Assembly: GCF_000428845.1 (NCBI RefSeq)
Contig: NZ_AUAS01000007.1
Coordinates: 248,001-312,000, forward strand
DNA from: Dyadobacter alkalitolerans DSM 23607
GTDB taxonomy: Bacteria > Bacteroidota > Bacteroidia > Cytophagales > Spirosomataceae
Length of the DNA: 64,000 nucleotides
Direction of reading: 5' to 3'
Within the stretch, counting starts at the first letter, position 1; each line of letters begins with the position of its first letter. Below the pieces are notes generated by a model. The model was given only the letters and a program-made list of their open reading frames with translations. It did no database searches and was not told the origin of the DNA. Positions 18,047 to 26,262 of this stretch are shown here, piece by piece. Both the position numbers and the translations under genes were made by a program.

Positions 18047-19054
18047 ATGCATCAAATCAACACGACAAATGGAAGGTTAAAAATCTTTACCTGGCACATT
18101 CACGGAAGCTATTTGTACTATTTATCACAAGGTGATTATGACATTTATATCCCCGTTACTGAACGCCAGAGTGAAGGCTATTACGGTAGGGGAGAAACGT
18201 TTCCTTTTGGTCCGAATGTGATTGAAGTGCCGGCAGAGGAAGTCAGGAACATGCAGTTTGACTGCATCCTTTTTCAGTCCGAACGTAACTTTCTGATTGA
18301 TCAGCATGAGGTTCTCGCCGACTGGCAGAAACAACTCCCGCGCGTATACGTGGAGCATAACACACCGGAAAAGCATCCGACCAACACGCGGCACGTTATG
18401 TCCGATCCTCAGGTGACGCTTGTGCATGTAACGCATTTCAATAAGCTGATGTGGGACAGCACCGGAATTCCCAATGTGCGTGTGATTGAGCATGGGGTAT
18501 GCATCCCGCAGGTTGCTTATCAGGGAGATATTCCCCGGGGCATTGTGGTGATAAACCATATACAGCAGCGGGGGCGGATCACTGGTTGGGATATTTTTGA
18601 TGAAGTGAGAAAGCATGTGCCGCTGGACCTGATCGGCATGGGAACATCAGAATCCGGTGGGTTAGGCGAGGTGCTGAACCCGCAACTTCCCGAATTTATC
18701 AGCCATTACCGATTTTTCTTTAACCCTATCCGGTATACGAGCTTCGGGCTGGCGGTGTGCGAAGCCATGATGACCGGTATGCCAGTTGTTGCGCTCGCTA
18801 CCACGGAATATGTGACCGTGATCAAGGATGGCGAATCCGGATTTATTGATACCAACATTGGAAATCTAATTGATAAAATGAATTCGCTAATAGCTGATCC
18901 TGTGAGGGCTGCGGATATGGGTACGAAAGCGAAACAGACGGCGCTGGAAAAATTTGACATTAACAGGTTTACCAGTGATTGGGAAAATATCTTCAGACAA
19001 ACGATCCAACTAACGATCCACAATCATGACAAAAAGAATAGCATTTATCAGTGA
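18047..19054 (+). CDS. Glycosyltransferase, GT-B fold (GT4-like)
   Basis: This encodes 335 residues. The acceptor half is shortened (KIFTWHIHGSYLYYLSQGDYDIYIP, then RVYVEHNTPEKHPTN). The donor half keeps the typical C-terminal pattern: YRFFFNPIRYTSFGLAVCEAMMTGMPVVALATTEYVTVIKDGESGFI, which contains the E(x7)E-like region of GT4 enzymes. It lacks a signal peptide and membrane helices. Its last 29 bases overlap the next glycosyltransferase gene in another frame, so the two are coupled. Sugar and acceptor are unknown. Confidence 0.87.
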   Translation: MHQINTTNGRLKIFTWHIHGSYLYYLSQGDYDIYIPVTERQSEGYYGRGETFPFGPNVIEVPAEEVRNMQFDCILFQSERNFLIDQHEVLADWQKQLPRVYVEHNTPEKHPTNTRHVMSDPQVTLVHVTHFNKLMWDSTGIPNVRVIEHGVCIPQVAYQGDIPRGIVVINHIQQRGRITGWDIFDEVRKHVPLDLIGMGTSESGGLGEVLNPQLPEFISHYRFFFNPIRYTSFGLAVCEAMMTGMPVVALATTEYVTVIKDGESGFIDTNIGNLIDKMNSLIADPVRAADMGTKAKQTALEKFDINRFTSDWENIFRQTIQLTIHNHDKKNSIYQ

Positions 19055-20351
19055 GCACGCTTCGCCGCTGGCAACCCTGGGCGGAGTGGATAGTGGAGGC
19101 CAGAATGTATACGTGGCCGAACTATGCAAATGTCTGGCTAAACTGGGTTATGTGATTGACATTTTTACGCGGAGAGACGATGAAGATCTGTCTCAGATCG
19201 TTCACTGGCTTCCCAATATCCGCGTTATTCACATGGATGCGGGGCCTGCGCAGGAAGTGCCTAAGGAAATGCTGCTGGGATATATGGATGAATTTACCCA
19301 AAGCATGATCCGGTTTATCAACCAGCAGGACTTCCAGTATGATCTTGTACATGCTAATTTTTTCATGTCCGGCCTTGTGGCTTCCGAAGTTAAAAAACAA
19401 CTGGATATTCCTTATGTAATCACTTTCCATGCCTTAGGTAAGATCCGTATGATCCATCAGAAAGATAAGGATGCATTTCCTGCAGCCCGGATGGACATTG
19501 AGCAGATGCTTGTGGACGACGCAGATTTCGTTATCGCCGAGTGCCCTCAGGACAAACAGGATCTGATCGAACATTATAATGCAGACCCTTCGCGCATTAC
19601 GATCATTCCGTGCGGGTTCAGTTCCGAGGAATTTTATCCGTATCCCAAAGAAAAAGCCAGACGTAAGCTCGGCCTTGAAAAAGATGATGTGGTGCTGCTA
19701 CAACTGGGCAGGGTTGTCCCCCGCAAAGGCATTGACAATGTAATCCGCGCCATCCGGTTCCTGAAACATATACCGAAAATCAAACTGCTTGTGGTAGGCG
19801 GTGCGGATGAGAAGCCTGACTTCGTAAACGATCCGGAACTCAAACGCCTCAAAGAAGTGGCAGAAATAGAGGAAGTATCCAACGCGGTGGAGTTCGTAGG
19901 ACGACGGAACAGGCAGCAACTCCGCTATTATTATCAGGCAGCCGATTTCTTCATTTCAACGCCCTGGTACGAGCCATTTGGCATAACGCCCCTAGAAGCT
20001 ATGGCTTGTGGCACGCCCGTCATAGGCTCCGATGTTGGCGGCATCAAGTTTACAGTGTTAGATAAAAAAACGGGCTTTCTGGTCCCTCCGCACAATCCTA
20101 AGGCACTTGCCGATGCTTTGCTGGAAGGATTATCATGCCCTGAAAAGTATCAGGCCTTGTGTAATAATGCTTTGAAACGGGTAAATGAGAATTTTACCTG
20201 GGCTTATGTCGCAGAAAAGGCGCATCAGCTATATTGCAAACTGAATGTTGTTTCAGCCAAAAAGCCTGTATATCTTTTTCATTACAAGAGAGCGCAAAGA
20301 AAACGGGCTCGTCTATACGGCCTACCAGCCGCAACTTATGCAGTTTCCTGA
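19026..20351 (+). CDS. Glycosyltransferase family 4 protein (sucrose-phosphate-synthase-like)
   Basis: This encodes 441 residues. The N-terminus has ISEHASPLATLGGVDSGGQNVYVAELCKCLAKLGYVIDIFTRRDD, spread over about 6-52, which is characteristic of the sucrose synthase/sucrose-phosphate synthase-like branch. Other markers are DLVHANFFMSGLVA, LQLGRVVPRKGIDNVIRAI and FISTPWYEPFGITPLEAMACGTPVIGSDVGG (the catalytic E..E region is in EPFGITPLE). The start lies inside the upstream gene. No sucrose-phosphatase is nearby, and the GT/carbamoyltransferase context makes a glycan role more likely than sucrose synthesis. Confidence 0.9.
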   Translation: MTKRIAFISEHASPLATLGGVDSGGQNVYVAELCKCLAKLGYVIDIFTRRDDEDLSQIVHWLPNIRVIHMDAGPAQEVPKEMLLGYMDEFTQSMIRFINQQDFQYDLVHANFFMSGLVASEVKKQLDIPYVITFHALGKIRMIHQKDKDAFPAARMDIEQMLVDDADFVIAECPQDKQDLIEHYNADPSRITIIPCGFSSEEFYPYPKEKARRKLGLEKDDVVLLQLGRVVPRKGIDNVIRAIRFLKHIPKIKLLVVGGADEKPDFVNDPELKRLKEVAEIEEVSNAVEFVGRRNRQQLRYYYQAADFFISTPWYEPFGITPLEAMACGTPVIGSDVGGIKFTVLDKKTGFLVPPHNPKALADALLEGLSCPEKYQALCNNALKRVNENFTWAYVAEKAHQLYCKLNVVSAKKPVYLFHYKRAQRKRARLYGLPAATYAVS

Positions 20352-20367
20352 TTAAACCATTGAAAAT

Positions 20368-20850
20368 ATGCCTTCACAACTGATTATTGATTGTAGTAAA
20401 GTTTTAAACGAAAAAGGACTGACCATTGCCTTCGCCGAAAGTGCGACGGCGGGTCGGCTAGCTGCGGAGTTTTCACTGACGGAAAATTCCGGCAGTGTCC
20501 TCAAAGGCGGACTTGTGTGTTATGATGCGGAAGTAAAAGTGGATGTGTTAGGTATGGATCCGGCTTTGATAGAAGAATTCACTCCTGAATCCGGGGAAGT
20601 TACCAAAGATCTGGCCCTACGCCTGAAAAACCTAATCAAATCTGATGTCCAGGTTGCGGTTACCGGGTTAACCACACCGGGTGGGAGCGAAACGGAACAA
20701 AAGCCAGTGGGCACCATCTTCATTCATATGTTCCTGAATGAACGCTCTATTGCTGCAAGGGAAGTTTTTGAAGGCTCTCCGGAAGAAATAGTGCTGCTCG
20801 CAGCAGACCTGGCCGCGAAGACGGTTATCCACGAACTGGAGCAATTATGA
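20368..20850 (+). CDS. CinA family nicotinamide-nucleotide amidase domain protein
   Basis: This encodes 160 residues that correspond only to the C-terminal amidase domain of CinA (PncC-type), which deamidates nicotinamide mononucleotide in the NAD salvage route. Family motifs are TIAFAESATAGRLAAEFS, GLVCYDAEVKVDVLGMD and VAVTGLTTPGGSETEQKPVGTIFI. It lacks the MoCF-like N-terminal domain of full CinA. It follows the GT4 gene by 16 bases and may be cotranscribed. Its stop codon is part of a 13-base-pair hairpin. Competence-type function is not supported. Confidence 0.88.
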   Translation: MPSQLIIDCSKVLNEKGLTIAFAESATAGRLAAEFSLTENSGSVLKGGLVCYDAEVKVDVLGMDPALIEEFTPESGEVTKDLALRLKNLIKSDVQVAVTGLTTPGGSETEQKPVGTIFIHMFLNERSIAAREVFEGSPEEIVLLAADLAAKTVIHELEQL

Positions 20851-20877
20851 GTATGATTTAAAACCATACTCATAATT
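20843..20877. terminator. Perfect 13-base-pair hairpin overlapping the cinA-like stop codon
   Basis: AATTATGAGTATG at 20843-20855 pairs perfectly with 20865-20877 around a nine-base loop. The stem is AT-rich and has no long T tract, so termination strength is uncertain. It lies between convergent genes (CinA-like and the FAD/Rieske gene), and a bidirectional terminator is the simplest reading. Confidence 0.6.
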
Positions 20878-20887
20878 ATTACTAATA

Positions 20888-22429
20888 TCATTTTACCCCA
20901 ATGTTGACCGGCTGGAGATTTTTTCTGGCCGGTCCTGTTAGTACGGTCCCGTCCGTATCAAAGCGCGCTCCGTGGCAGGGGCAGTCCCAGCTTTTTTCAG
21001 CATTATTCCAGTTCACAATGCAATGGGTGTGTGTGCAAACCGGATCAAGTGCCTGAACTTTACCTGTTGGATCTTTGTAAATGGCCAGCTTCTGACCGTC
21101 CAGTTCAACAATTTCACCTGAATCAACCGGTAATTGGGCAACTGAATCGATTTCGTGCAGTCCAAAGCGGTCTGCTATAAAGCGGCCCACGACGTCAGCA
21201 TTTTCTTTGATAACCTCTGTAAAACCAGCGATCGGCTTAATTCTTGCCGGATTGTACAGATCCTCGTATTCGCTTTTTCCGTTTAAAATAATATCTGAAA
21301 GAACCATCGCCGAAACTGTTCCCAGGATCATACCATTTCCGTTGAAGCCTGTGGCTGTATAAATTCCGTCCGAGGCCCCGGGCGACTTGCCAATGTAAGG
21401 CAACCCATCCGCTGGAACATAATACTGTGCCGACCACTGGGTGTAAATGTCTTTGACCGGATAACATTGCTTTGTAAAATTGATCAGGTCAGTAAATGAC
21501 TGCTCCGGATCACCGTGGCCCGTTTTATGGTCGTGACCTCCTGCGATCAGATACTTTTGCCCATCGATTTCATGCGTCCTGAAATAATGGTAAGGCTCTT
21601 GCATATCATACACCAGATCCTGGGGATATTCGTCATTGGTAAGCGTAGCTGCTATGACGTAACTGCGATAAGGCGCATTCCGGAAATGGAGCACATTAAC
21701 TCCCCCTGGCGGAATGTGGGTGGCATACACAACCGTTTTTGCCTTAATTTCCCGCGACGTTGCTGAGGCAATGTGAACACCGTCTTCTGTTTTAATATCA
21801 TCGATCAGCGTATTTCCCAATGTTACACCGCCCAGCTTTTCAAACTCCGAAAGAAGGCCCTGGATGTATTTGAGCGGATGGAATTGTGCCTGGTTTTCAA
21901 ATACAATGGCTTTTTGAAATTCGGCGTTTACCGGAACCTGGCTGGTCACTTCCACTTTCACACCAGCCCGCAGCGAGCTGTCGAAAATATCGTCCAGCTC
22001 CTTGGTTTCTTTATCCGTTTGCGAATACACATATCCTTTTTTCCATTCAAAATCGCAGTCGATCCGGTAGGTTTCAACATGCTCATGGATCAAGCGTACG
22101 GACCCGGCGATGGAATCTGCGAATTGTTTGGCCGCCTCTTCACTGAATTTACTTTCGACTTCTGCATAGGTGGTGTCTGCAAATGTATTAATGTGTGCCG
22201 TCGTGCCACCTGTTGTGCCATATCCGGGATTGTGCGCGTCCACTAGGATGCAACTCCTCCCAGCCCTCTGTAAGAGTAAAGCCGTTGTTACTCCCGTAAT
22301 TCCCGCACCTACAATGAGTACGTCAAATGTCCTGGAAGTGTCGAGCCCATTTGAAGCTGCTGCATGGGATGTATTTTTTTGCCAAAGGCTTGTGTTGCGT
22401 CCGTCGCGCATATTTTTATTGTTTTCCAT
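20888..22429 (-). CDS. FAD-dependent oxidoreductase with C-terminal Rieske [2Fe-2S] domain
   Basis: This encodes 513 residues. A DAO-type FAD domain begins with VLIVGAGITGVTTALLLQRAG (about 39-58) and continues with GYGTTGGTTAHINTFAD and a late TGFNGNGMILGTVSAMVLSD. From about residue 425 a Rieske domain follows, with the cluster ligands in CTHTHC and CPCHGARF (Cys-x-His, then Cys-x-x-His) and a final DGTVLTGPA motif. Such fusions are predicted cytoplasmic amine or amino-acid oxidases that pass electrons to the iron-sulfur cluster. The substrate is unknown. No signal peptide is seen. It stands alone, convergent with the CinA-like gene. Confidence 0.92.
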   Translation of the reverse strand: MENNKNMRDGRNTSLWQKNTSHAAASNGLDTSRTFDVLIVGAGITGVTTALLLQRAGRSCILVDAHNPGYGTTGGTTAHINTFADTTYAEVESKFSEEAAKQFADSIAGSVRLIHEHVETYRIDCDFEWKKGYVYSQTDKETKELDDIFDSSLRAGVKVEVTSQVPVNAEFQKAIVFENQAQFHPLKYIQGLLSEFEKLGGVTLGNTLIDDIKTEDGVHIASATSREIKAKTVVYATHIPPGGVNVLHFRNAPYRSYVIAATLTNDEYPQDLVYDMQEPYHYFRTHEIDGQKYLIAGGHDHKTGHGDPEQSFTDLINFTKQCYPVKDIYTQWSAQYYVPADGLPYIGKSPGASDGIYTATGFNGNGMILGTVSAMVLSDIILNGKSEYEDLYNPARIKPIAGFTEVIKENADVVGRFIADRFGLHEIDSVAQLPVDSGEIVELDGQKLAIYKDPTGKVQALDPVCTHTHCIVNWNNAEKSWDCPCHGARFDTDGTVLTGPARKNLQPVNIGVK

Positions 22430-22569
22430 ATCAATTATCTAATTTTTTCGTCACTGCCGAACTAAAACCGTACCAACCGGCAGGCTATAAATGCGTGGTG
22501 CAGCAATAGTTTTTGAAAAGTGTTTAAAAAGATGGACTAGGGATTAATTTTGCAGGGAAGCCTTCTGAC

Positions 22570-23556
22570 ATGCGATATCGTTTTACTATCTTCTTCTTGC
22601 TTTTTTGCCTCACAACAAATGCACAGGTTTTGCGGAAAAGGACCACTATGCTCATGGGTGGCCGTTTTGACATCACCATCGTAGCACAAGATTCCGCCAC
22701 AGCGGAAGCGGGCATTGATGCCGTGATCGTAGAAATTACGCGGATCGAAAATCTGATTTCCGATTGGAAACCCGACTCCCAGGTTTCGGAAGTCAATGCT
22801 AATGCGGGTATCCGGCCGGTGAAGGTCGCTGCGGAAGTTTTCGGGTTAACGGAAAGGGCCATTGCACTTTCCAAACTGACCAATGGTGCCTTCGATATCA
22901 GCTTTGCGGCTATGGAACGCGTCTGGAAATTCGATGGCTCAATGACAGAAATGCCCAGTGCCGATGCTGTTAAAAGATCTGTTGAAAATGTGGGTTACCA
23001 AAACATTATCCTGGATAAAGAGGAAGGAACTATTTTTCTGAAAAAGAAAGGAATGAAAATCGGGTTCGGGGCGCTGGGCGAAGGTTATGCGACGGACCGG
23101 TGTCGCGATATGATGTTGAAAGAGGGGATTAAGGCTGGCATAGTGAATGGTTCGGGAGATATGAGCGCGTGGGGAAAACAGCCTGACGGCCGCGACTGGG
23201 TGATTGGCATAACGGATCCGGGGCGTCCGGGAGAACTTTTTGCCGTGGTGCCGCTTCGTCAGGGTGCCGTAGTGACGTCGGGAAGTTATGAGAAGTTTGT
23301 GGTCATAGATGGCAAGCGTTATGCGCACATTATCAATCCCGCTACGGGTTATCCTGCCACAGGCCTCACGAGCGTGACCGTTTTCGGGCCCGGTGCCGAG
23401 CGCGCCAATGGCTTTAGCACATCGCTGATGGTTATGGGGCAGGAAGCCGGAATGAAGCTTATCAACCAATTCCCGGAATTCAGTTGCGTAATGATCACCG
23501 ACGACGGTAAAGTGGTTACTTCAAAAAATTTCAATATTGCCAAATGCCGCCCTTAG
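22570..23556 (+). CDS. apbE: FAD:protein FMN transferase (ApbE family), exported
   Basis: This attaches FMN covalently to threonine or serine of extracytoplasmic flavoproteins using FAD. It has 328 residues with a signal peptide (RFTIFFLLFCLTTNA, about 3-17). Family motifs are FGALGEGYATDR, VNGSGDMSAWG, and HIINPATGYPATGL near the C-terminus. In the late motif (ERANGFSTSLMVMG) an Asn stands where many ApbE proteins have the metal-binding Asp, which may be a lineage variant or reduce activity. It converges on the PepSY-flavoreductase gene, and their stop codons overlap by four bases. It is the likely flavinylating enzyme for that cassette. Confidence 0.92.
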   Translation: MRYRFTIFFLLFCLTTNAQVLRKRTTMLMGGRFDITIVAQDSATAEAGIDAVIVEITRIENLISDWKPDSQVSEVNANAGIRPVKVAAEVFGLTERAIALSKLTNGAFDISFAAMERVWKFDGSMTEMPSADAVKRSVENVGYQNIILDKEEGTIFLKKKGMKIGFGALGEGYATDRCRDMMLKEGIKAGIVNGSGDMSAWGKQPDGRDWVIGITDPGRPGELFAVVPLRQGAVVTSGSYEKFVVIDGKRYAHIINPATGYPATGLTSVTVFGPGAERANGFSTSLMVMGQEAGMKLINQFPEFSCVMITDDGKVVTSKNFNIAKCRP

Positions 23557-25748
23557 TAACAATCCATTAGGACCTGGCCGTGCGACTGAAAGTAACTGAT
23601 GTTTTTGTCCAGGCGGGTTTGACAAATATGGTCCAGCAAAGCGACTACATTGTTCTGCATGGCCAACGACCCGCAGAGCATGATTACACCATTGTTCGAC
23701 AGGGTTTCGGCCACAAAAGCTTCGTCCCTCGTCAGCAGATCCTTCACATATTCCCTGGCGCCTTCCCGCGAATACGCAATGTGCAGGCTGTTTAATTTCC
23801 CGTTTTTCAGGTTAGTTTGAATGGAAGTTTTGTAAAGCGAAAACGACGCATCATCCCGGAAACCGCAGTATAAACGGCAATTCATCGGAGCAATTTGCTG
23901 ATCGATCATGCCCAGGAATGGTGCTATGCCCGTCCCGTTGGAGATCATAATTACTGAAGATGCATTCTCGGGAAAGTGGAAATGCGGGTTGACCACAATC
24001 CTGGCACCAATCTCACTCCCTGGATTCAGGCGATATAGATACTCAGAACCCAACCCGCCTTCATGCAATTTTACACTCAATTGAATGTTGCTACCAACCT
24101 TGCCAATCGAATAAAGCCGCTCCCGGTGATCATTTGCAGGATAAATGGCAAGTAAATCGCCGGAGGTAAAATCGGTCGGATTATTTGCATGAAGGCTGAT
24201 GAGAAAGGCTTCGCCCGCGGCTGAAACCGTTGTTTTATCAACCACCGTAAGCTGTTGCACGGGTTCATGGCGGGTTGTCAGCGAATCGGAGGATATGGCA
24301 AGCGCCACACCTGCATGCTGCGACCAGCTCGCTGCCCACTGCCCGAACTCATCCGGGGATTTGTCATTGACGGTGTGAATTTCAAGGGCAGGAACAGCCC
24401 AATCCTGTTTTGCCAAAAGATTATCAACCTCAAAGGCGAATTTGCAAAAATCGGGATAACCGTGTGAACCAAAGCCTACAACAGAAAAACGGACGGGACG
24501 GGGTTGTTTGTGCTTTTCCAGGTGTGCAGCGAAATGTGCAGCATTGGTAGGCGGGTTACCCAGCCCGTAAGTGGCCGCCATGACAATGATGTTTGATGCT
24601 TTCGGGAAAACTTTATAATTGTTAAGCTCCGTAACATAAGCCGATCGGCCTCCTGCGATCAGCTGCTTGTGAATGGCATTGGCGAAACCAAAAGTGCTGC
24701 CGTTTTCAGATCCTACCAGGATGATAAACTCACTTTCATCCGCCGTGTACTTATTTTTTACCCGGTTAGCCCTGCGCCTGAATGTCATCGCAAAGCCAGA
24801 GTAGATGAAAAAGAGAATGTTACCACAAGCAACGGCAAGGATAACAGCCCATATCGCATGGGTGCGGCCCGTGTGCAGGTCCAGGTTCAGCTCGGTGAGC
24901 AATGTAGCCGTCGGATATCGGACCTCGCTTAAAATGTCTCCGTTAATCTGATTAACCGTTATCTCACGGTCCGTAAGTTTTAATGTATAGTAATCCTCAG
25001 GGTCTTCAGAAAATGGAAATTCAACGGTCTGAACTTCGGATAAATTTATTTTCTTAAAAACTTCAAAATCAGCCGGATCTCGAACAGGTCCCGACTTGAT
25101 CGCATCAAAATCAACCTCAGCCGATACAACCGGGGATTCTATCAATCCAAACCGGGCCAGCGAGAGATACGTGCCACTTAATGCAATGATGAAAATAGGA
25201 ATGAGCGACAGCCTGCCGAGGACCACATGGTAATACTGCGCAAAATTATCCTTCACAATGCGGCTGAAAAAACGCTTCAATCCACGCTGCCGCTGAATGA
25301 TGAGCATTGTGCCGGAAACGGTGATCAGAAGCAATAAAAACGCAGTCAGCCCGATAAAAAACCGGCCTGTTTCATGAATAAAGAGTGAGCGGTGCAGCGC
25401 AGTTACCCATTCGAAAAATTCGCTTTTGGGTGCCGGGTAACCCAGTAGGGTGCCGGTTTGCGGATCAATGTAAGCTTGCAGTTTTTTCCCTTCTGCATCA
25501 CTGCCTTTGATTTGAACAAACTGATTTTTATCAACCGTAAGCTCGCTGATTCCAGGATATTGTTTTCGTAAAACGGGTAATGTTCCCGCCAGCGTCGTTT
25601 CACTGAAATGATCGGTGCGGTAGGGCAGGACTTTTTCGGACAATGGCTGAAATGCCAGAATGATGCCCGTAACAGCGGCGAGGGTCAGTAAAAGAAAAGA
25701 AGATACAGCCAACGCAAGGTGGCTGTATCTCCATACAGAAATGGTCAT
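23553..25748 (-). CDS. PepSY-TM / flavodoxin / FNR fusion reductase (transmembrane flavoreductase)
   Basis: This encodes 731 residues. The N-terminal PepSY_TM part has membrane helices at about 9-33, 134-153, 180-200 and 298-320, with periplasmic loops containing PepSY-like segments. From about residue 345 a flavodoxin domain follows (IILVGSENGSTFGFANAIH, MAATYGLGNPPTN). A sulfite-reductase-type FAD/NAD(P)H module completes it (ERLYSIGKVG, ISNGTGIAPFLGM, MLCGSLAMQNNVVALL). It probably moves electrons from cytoplasmic NAD(P)H across the membrane to extracytoplasmic flavin. It lies 14 bases after the DUF2271 gene in one operon and converges on apbE. Confidence 0.92.
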   Translation of the reverse strand: MTISVWRYSHLALAVSSFLLLTLAAVTGIILAFQPLSEKVLPYRTDHFSETTLAGTLPVLRKQYPGISELTVDKNQFVQIKGSDAEGKKLQAYIDPQTGTLLGYPAPKSEFFEWVTALHRSLFIHETGRFFIGLTAFLLLLITVSGTMLIIQRQRGLKRFFSRIVKDNFAQYYHVVLGRLSLIPIFIIALSGTYLSLARFGLIESPVVSAEVDFDAIKSGPVRDPADFEVFKKINLSEVQTVEFPFSEDPEDYYTLKLTDREITVNQINGDILSEVRYPTATLLTELNLDLHTGRTHAIWAVILAVACGNILFFIYSGFAMTFRRRANRVKNKYTADESEFIILVGSENGSTFGFANAIHKQLIAGGRSAYVTELNNYKVFPKASNIIVMAATYGLGNPPTNAAHFAAHLEKHKQPRPVRFSVVGFGSHGYPDFCKFAFEVDNLLAKQDWAVPALEIHTVNDKSPDEFGQWAASWSQHAGVALAISSDSLTTRHEPVQQLTVVDKTTVSAAGEAFLISLHANNPTDFTSGDLLAIYPANDHRERLYSIGKVGSNIQLSVKLHEGGLGSEYLYRLNPGSEIGARIVVNPHFHFPENASSVIMISNGTGIAPFLGMIDQQIAPMNCRLYCGFRDDASFSLYKTSIQTNLKNGKLNSLHIAYSREGAREYVKDLLTRDEAFVAETLSNNGVIMLCGSLAMQNNVVALLDHICQTRLDKNISYFQSHGQVLMDCY

Positions 25749-25762
25749 AAGGAACTTAAACT

Positions 25763-26257
25763 TTAATTAGCGCTGAAACGGACGTAACGAATGTATCCAG
25801 TTCCCTCGTTTTTCGCAGCCAGTGACTCGGTAGTCAATGGGATTTCCAGGTCTTTCACGTGGTATTCCTTGTCTTCCACAGCGCTTTCAAAACGGATCTT
25901 ATATCCCGCATTGATCTTGGCATTATCAATTTCAAACACGTTCACGCTCCGGTCGCCTCCCGTTACCGAAGCACCGGTAATGGCGCTTATGTTCGCTTTT
26001 TGCTTGGATTGGAACTTGTGCCATTCTTTCATGCTGTTGTACCACTTTTTATCAGGCCCCAGCACATACAATGTCTTCTCGTAAGCACCTTTACTATTGA
26101 TAAGCGAAATCACGATATAAGCGCCCTCACCCATGTAATTGGTCATCTGGATCATGCACTTGTATTTGCTCGTGCCGGTCGCCTGTGCAACAGCATTGTT
26201 TGGGCGGCCGATCGTCAGTGTCAGGAAAAGGAGTGTTATTTTAAATAAATTAGACAT
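25763..26257 (-). CDS. DUF2271 protein, exported, possible covalent FMN carrier
   Basis: This encodes 164 residues with a signal peptide (FKITLLFLTLTIG ... AVAQA). The body matches DUF2271: KCMIQMTNYMGEGAYIVISL, then YVLGPDKKWYNSMKEWHKF, then ISAITGASVTGGDRS. Thr94-Gly-Ala-Ser-Val-Thr99 resembles the [S/T]GA[S/T]xT motif that ApbE flavinylates in other proteins, with Thr99 as the candidate residue. DUF2271, PepSY reductases and ApbE are known to co-occur. It sits five bases after the ankyrin gene and 14 before the reductase. Flavinylation is inference. Confidence 0.88.
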   Translation of the reverse strand: MSNLFKITLLFLTLTIGRPNNAVAQATGTSKYKCMIQMTNYMGEGAYIVISLINSKGAYEKTLYVLGPDKKWYNSMKEWHKFQSKQKANISAITGASVTGGDRSVNVFEIDNAKINAGYKIRFESAVEDKEYHVKDLEIPLTTESLAAKNEGTGYIRYVRFSAN

Positions 26258-26262
26258 GAAAG

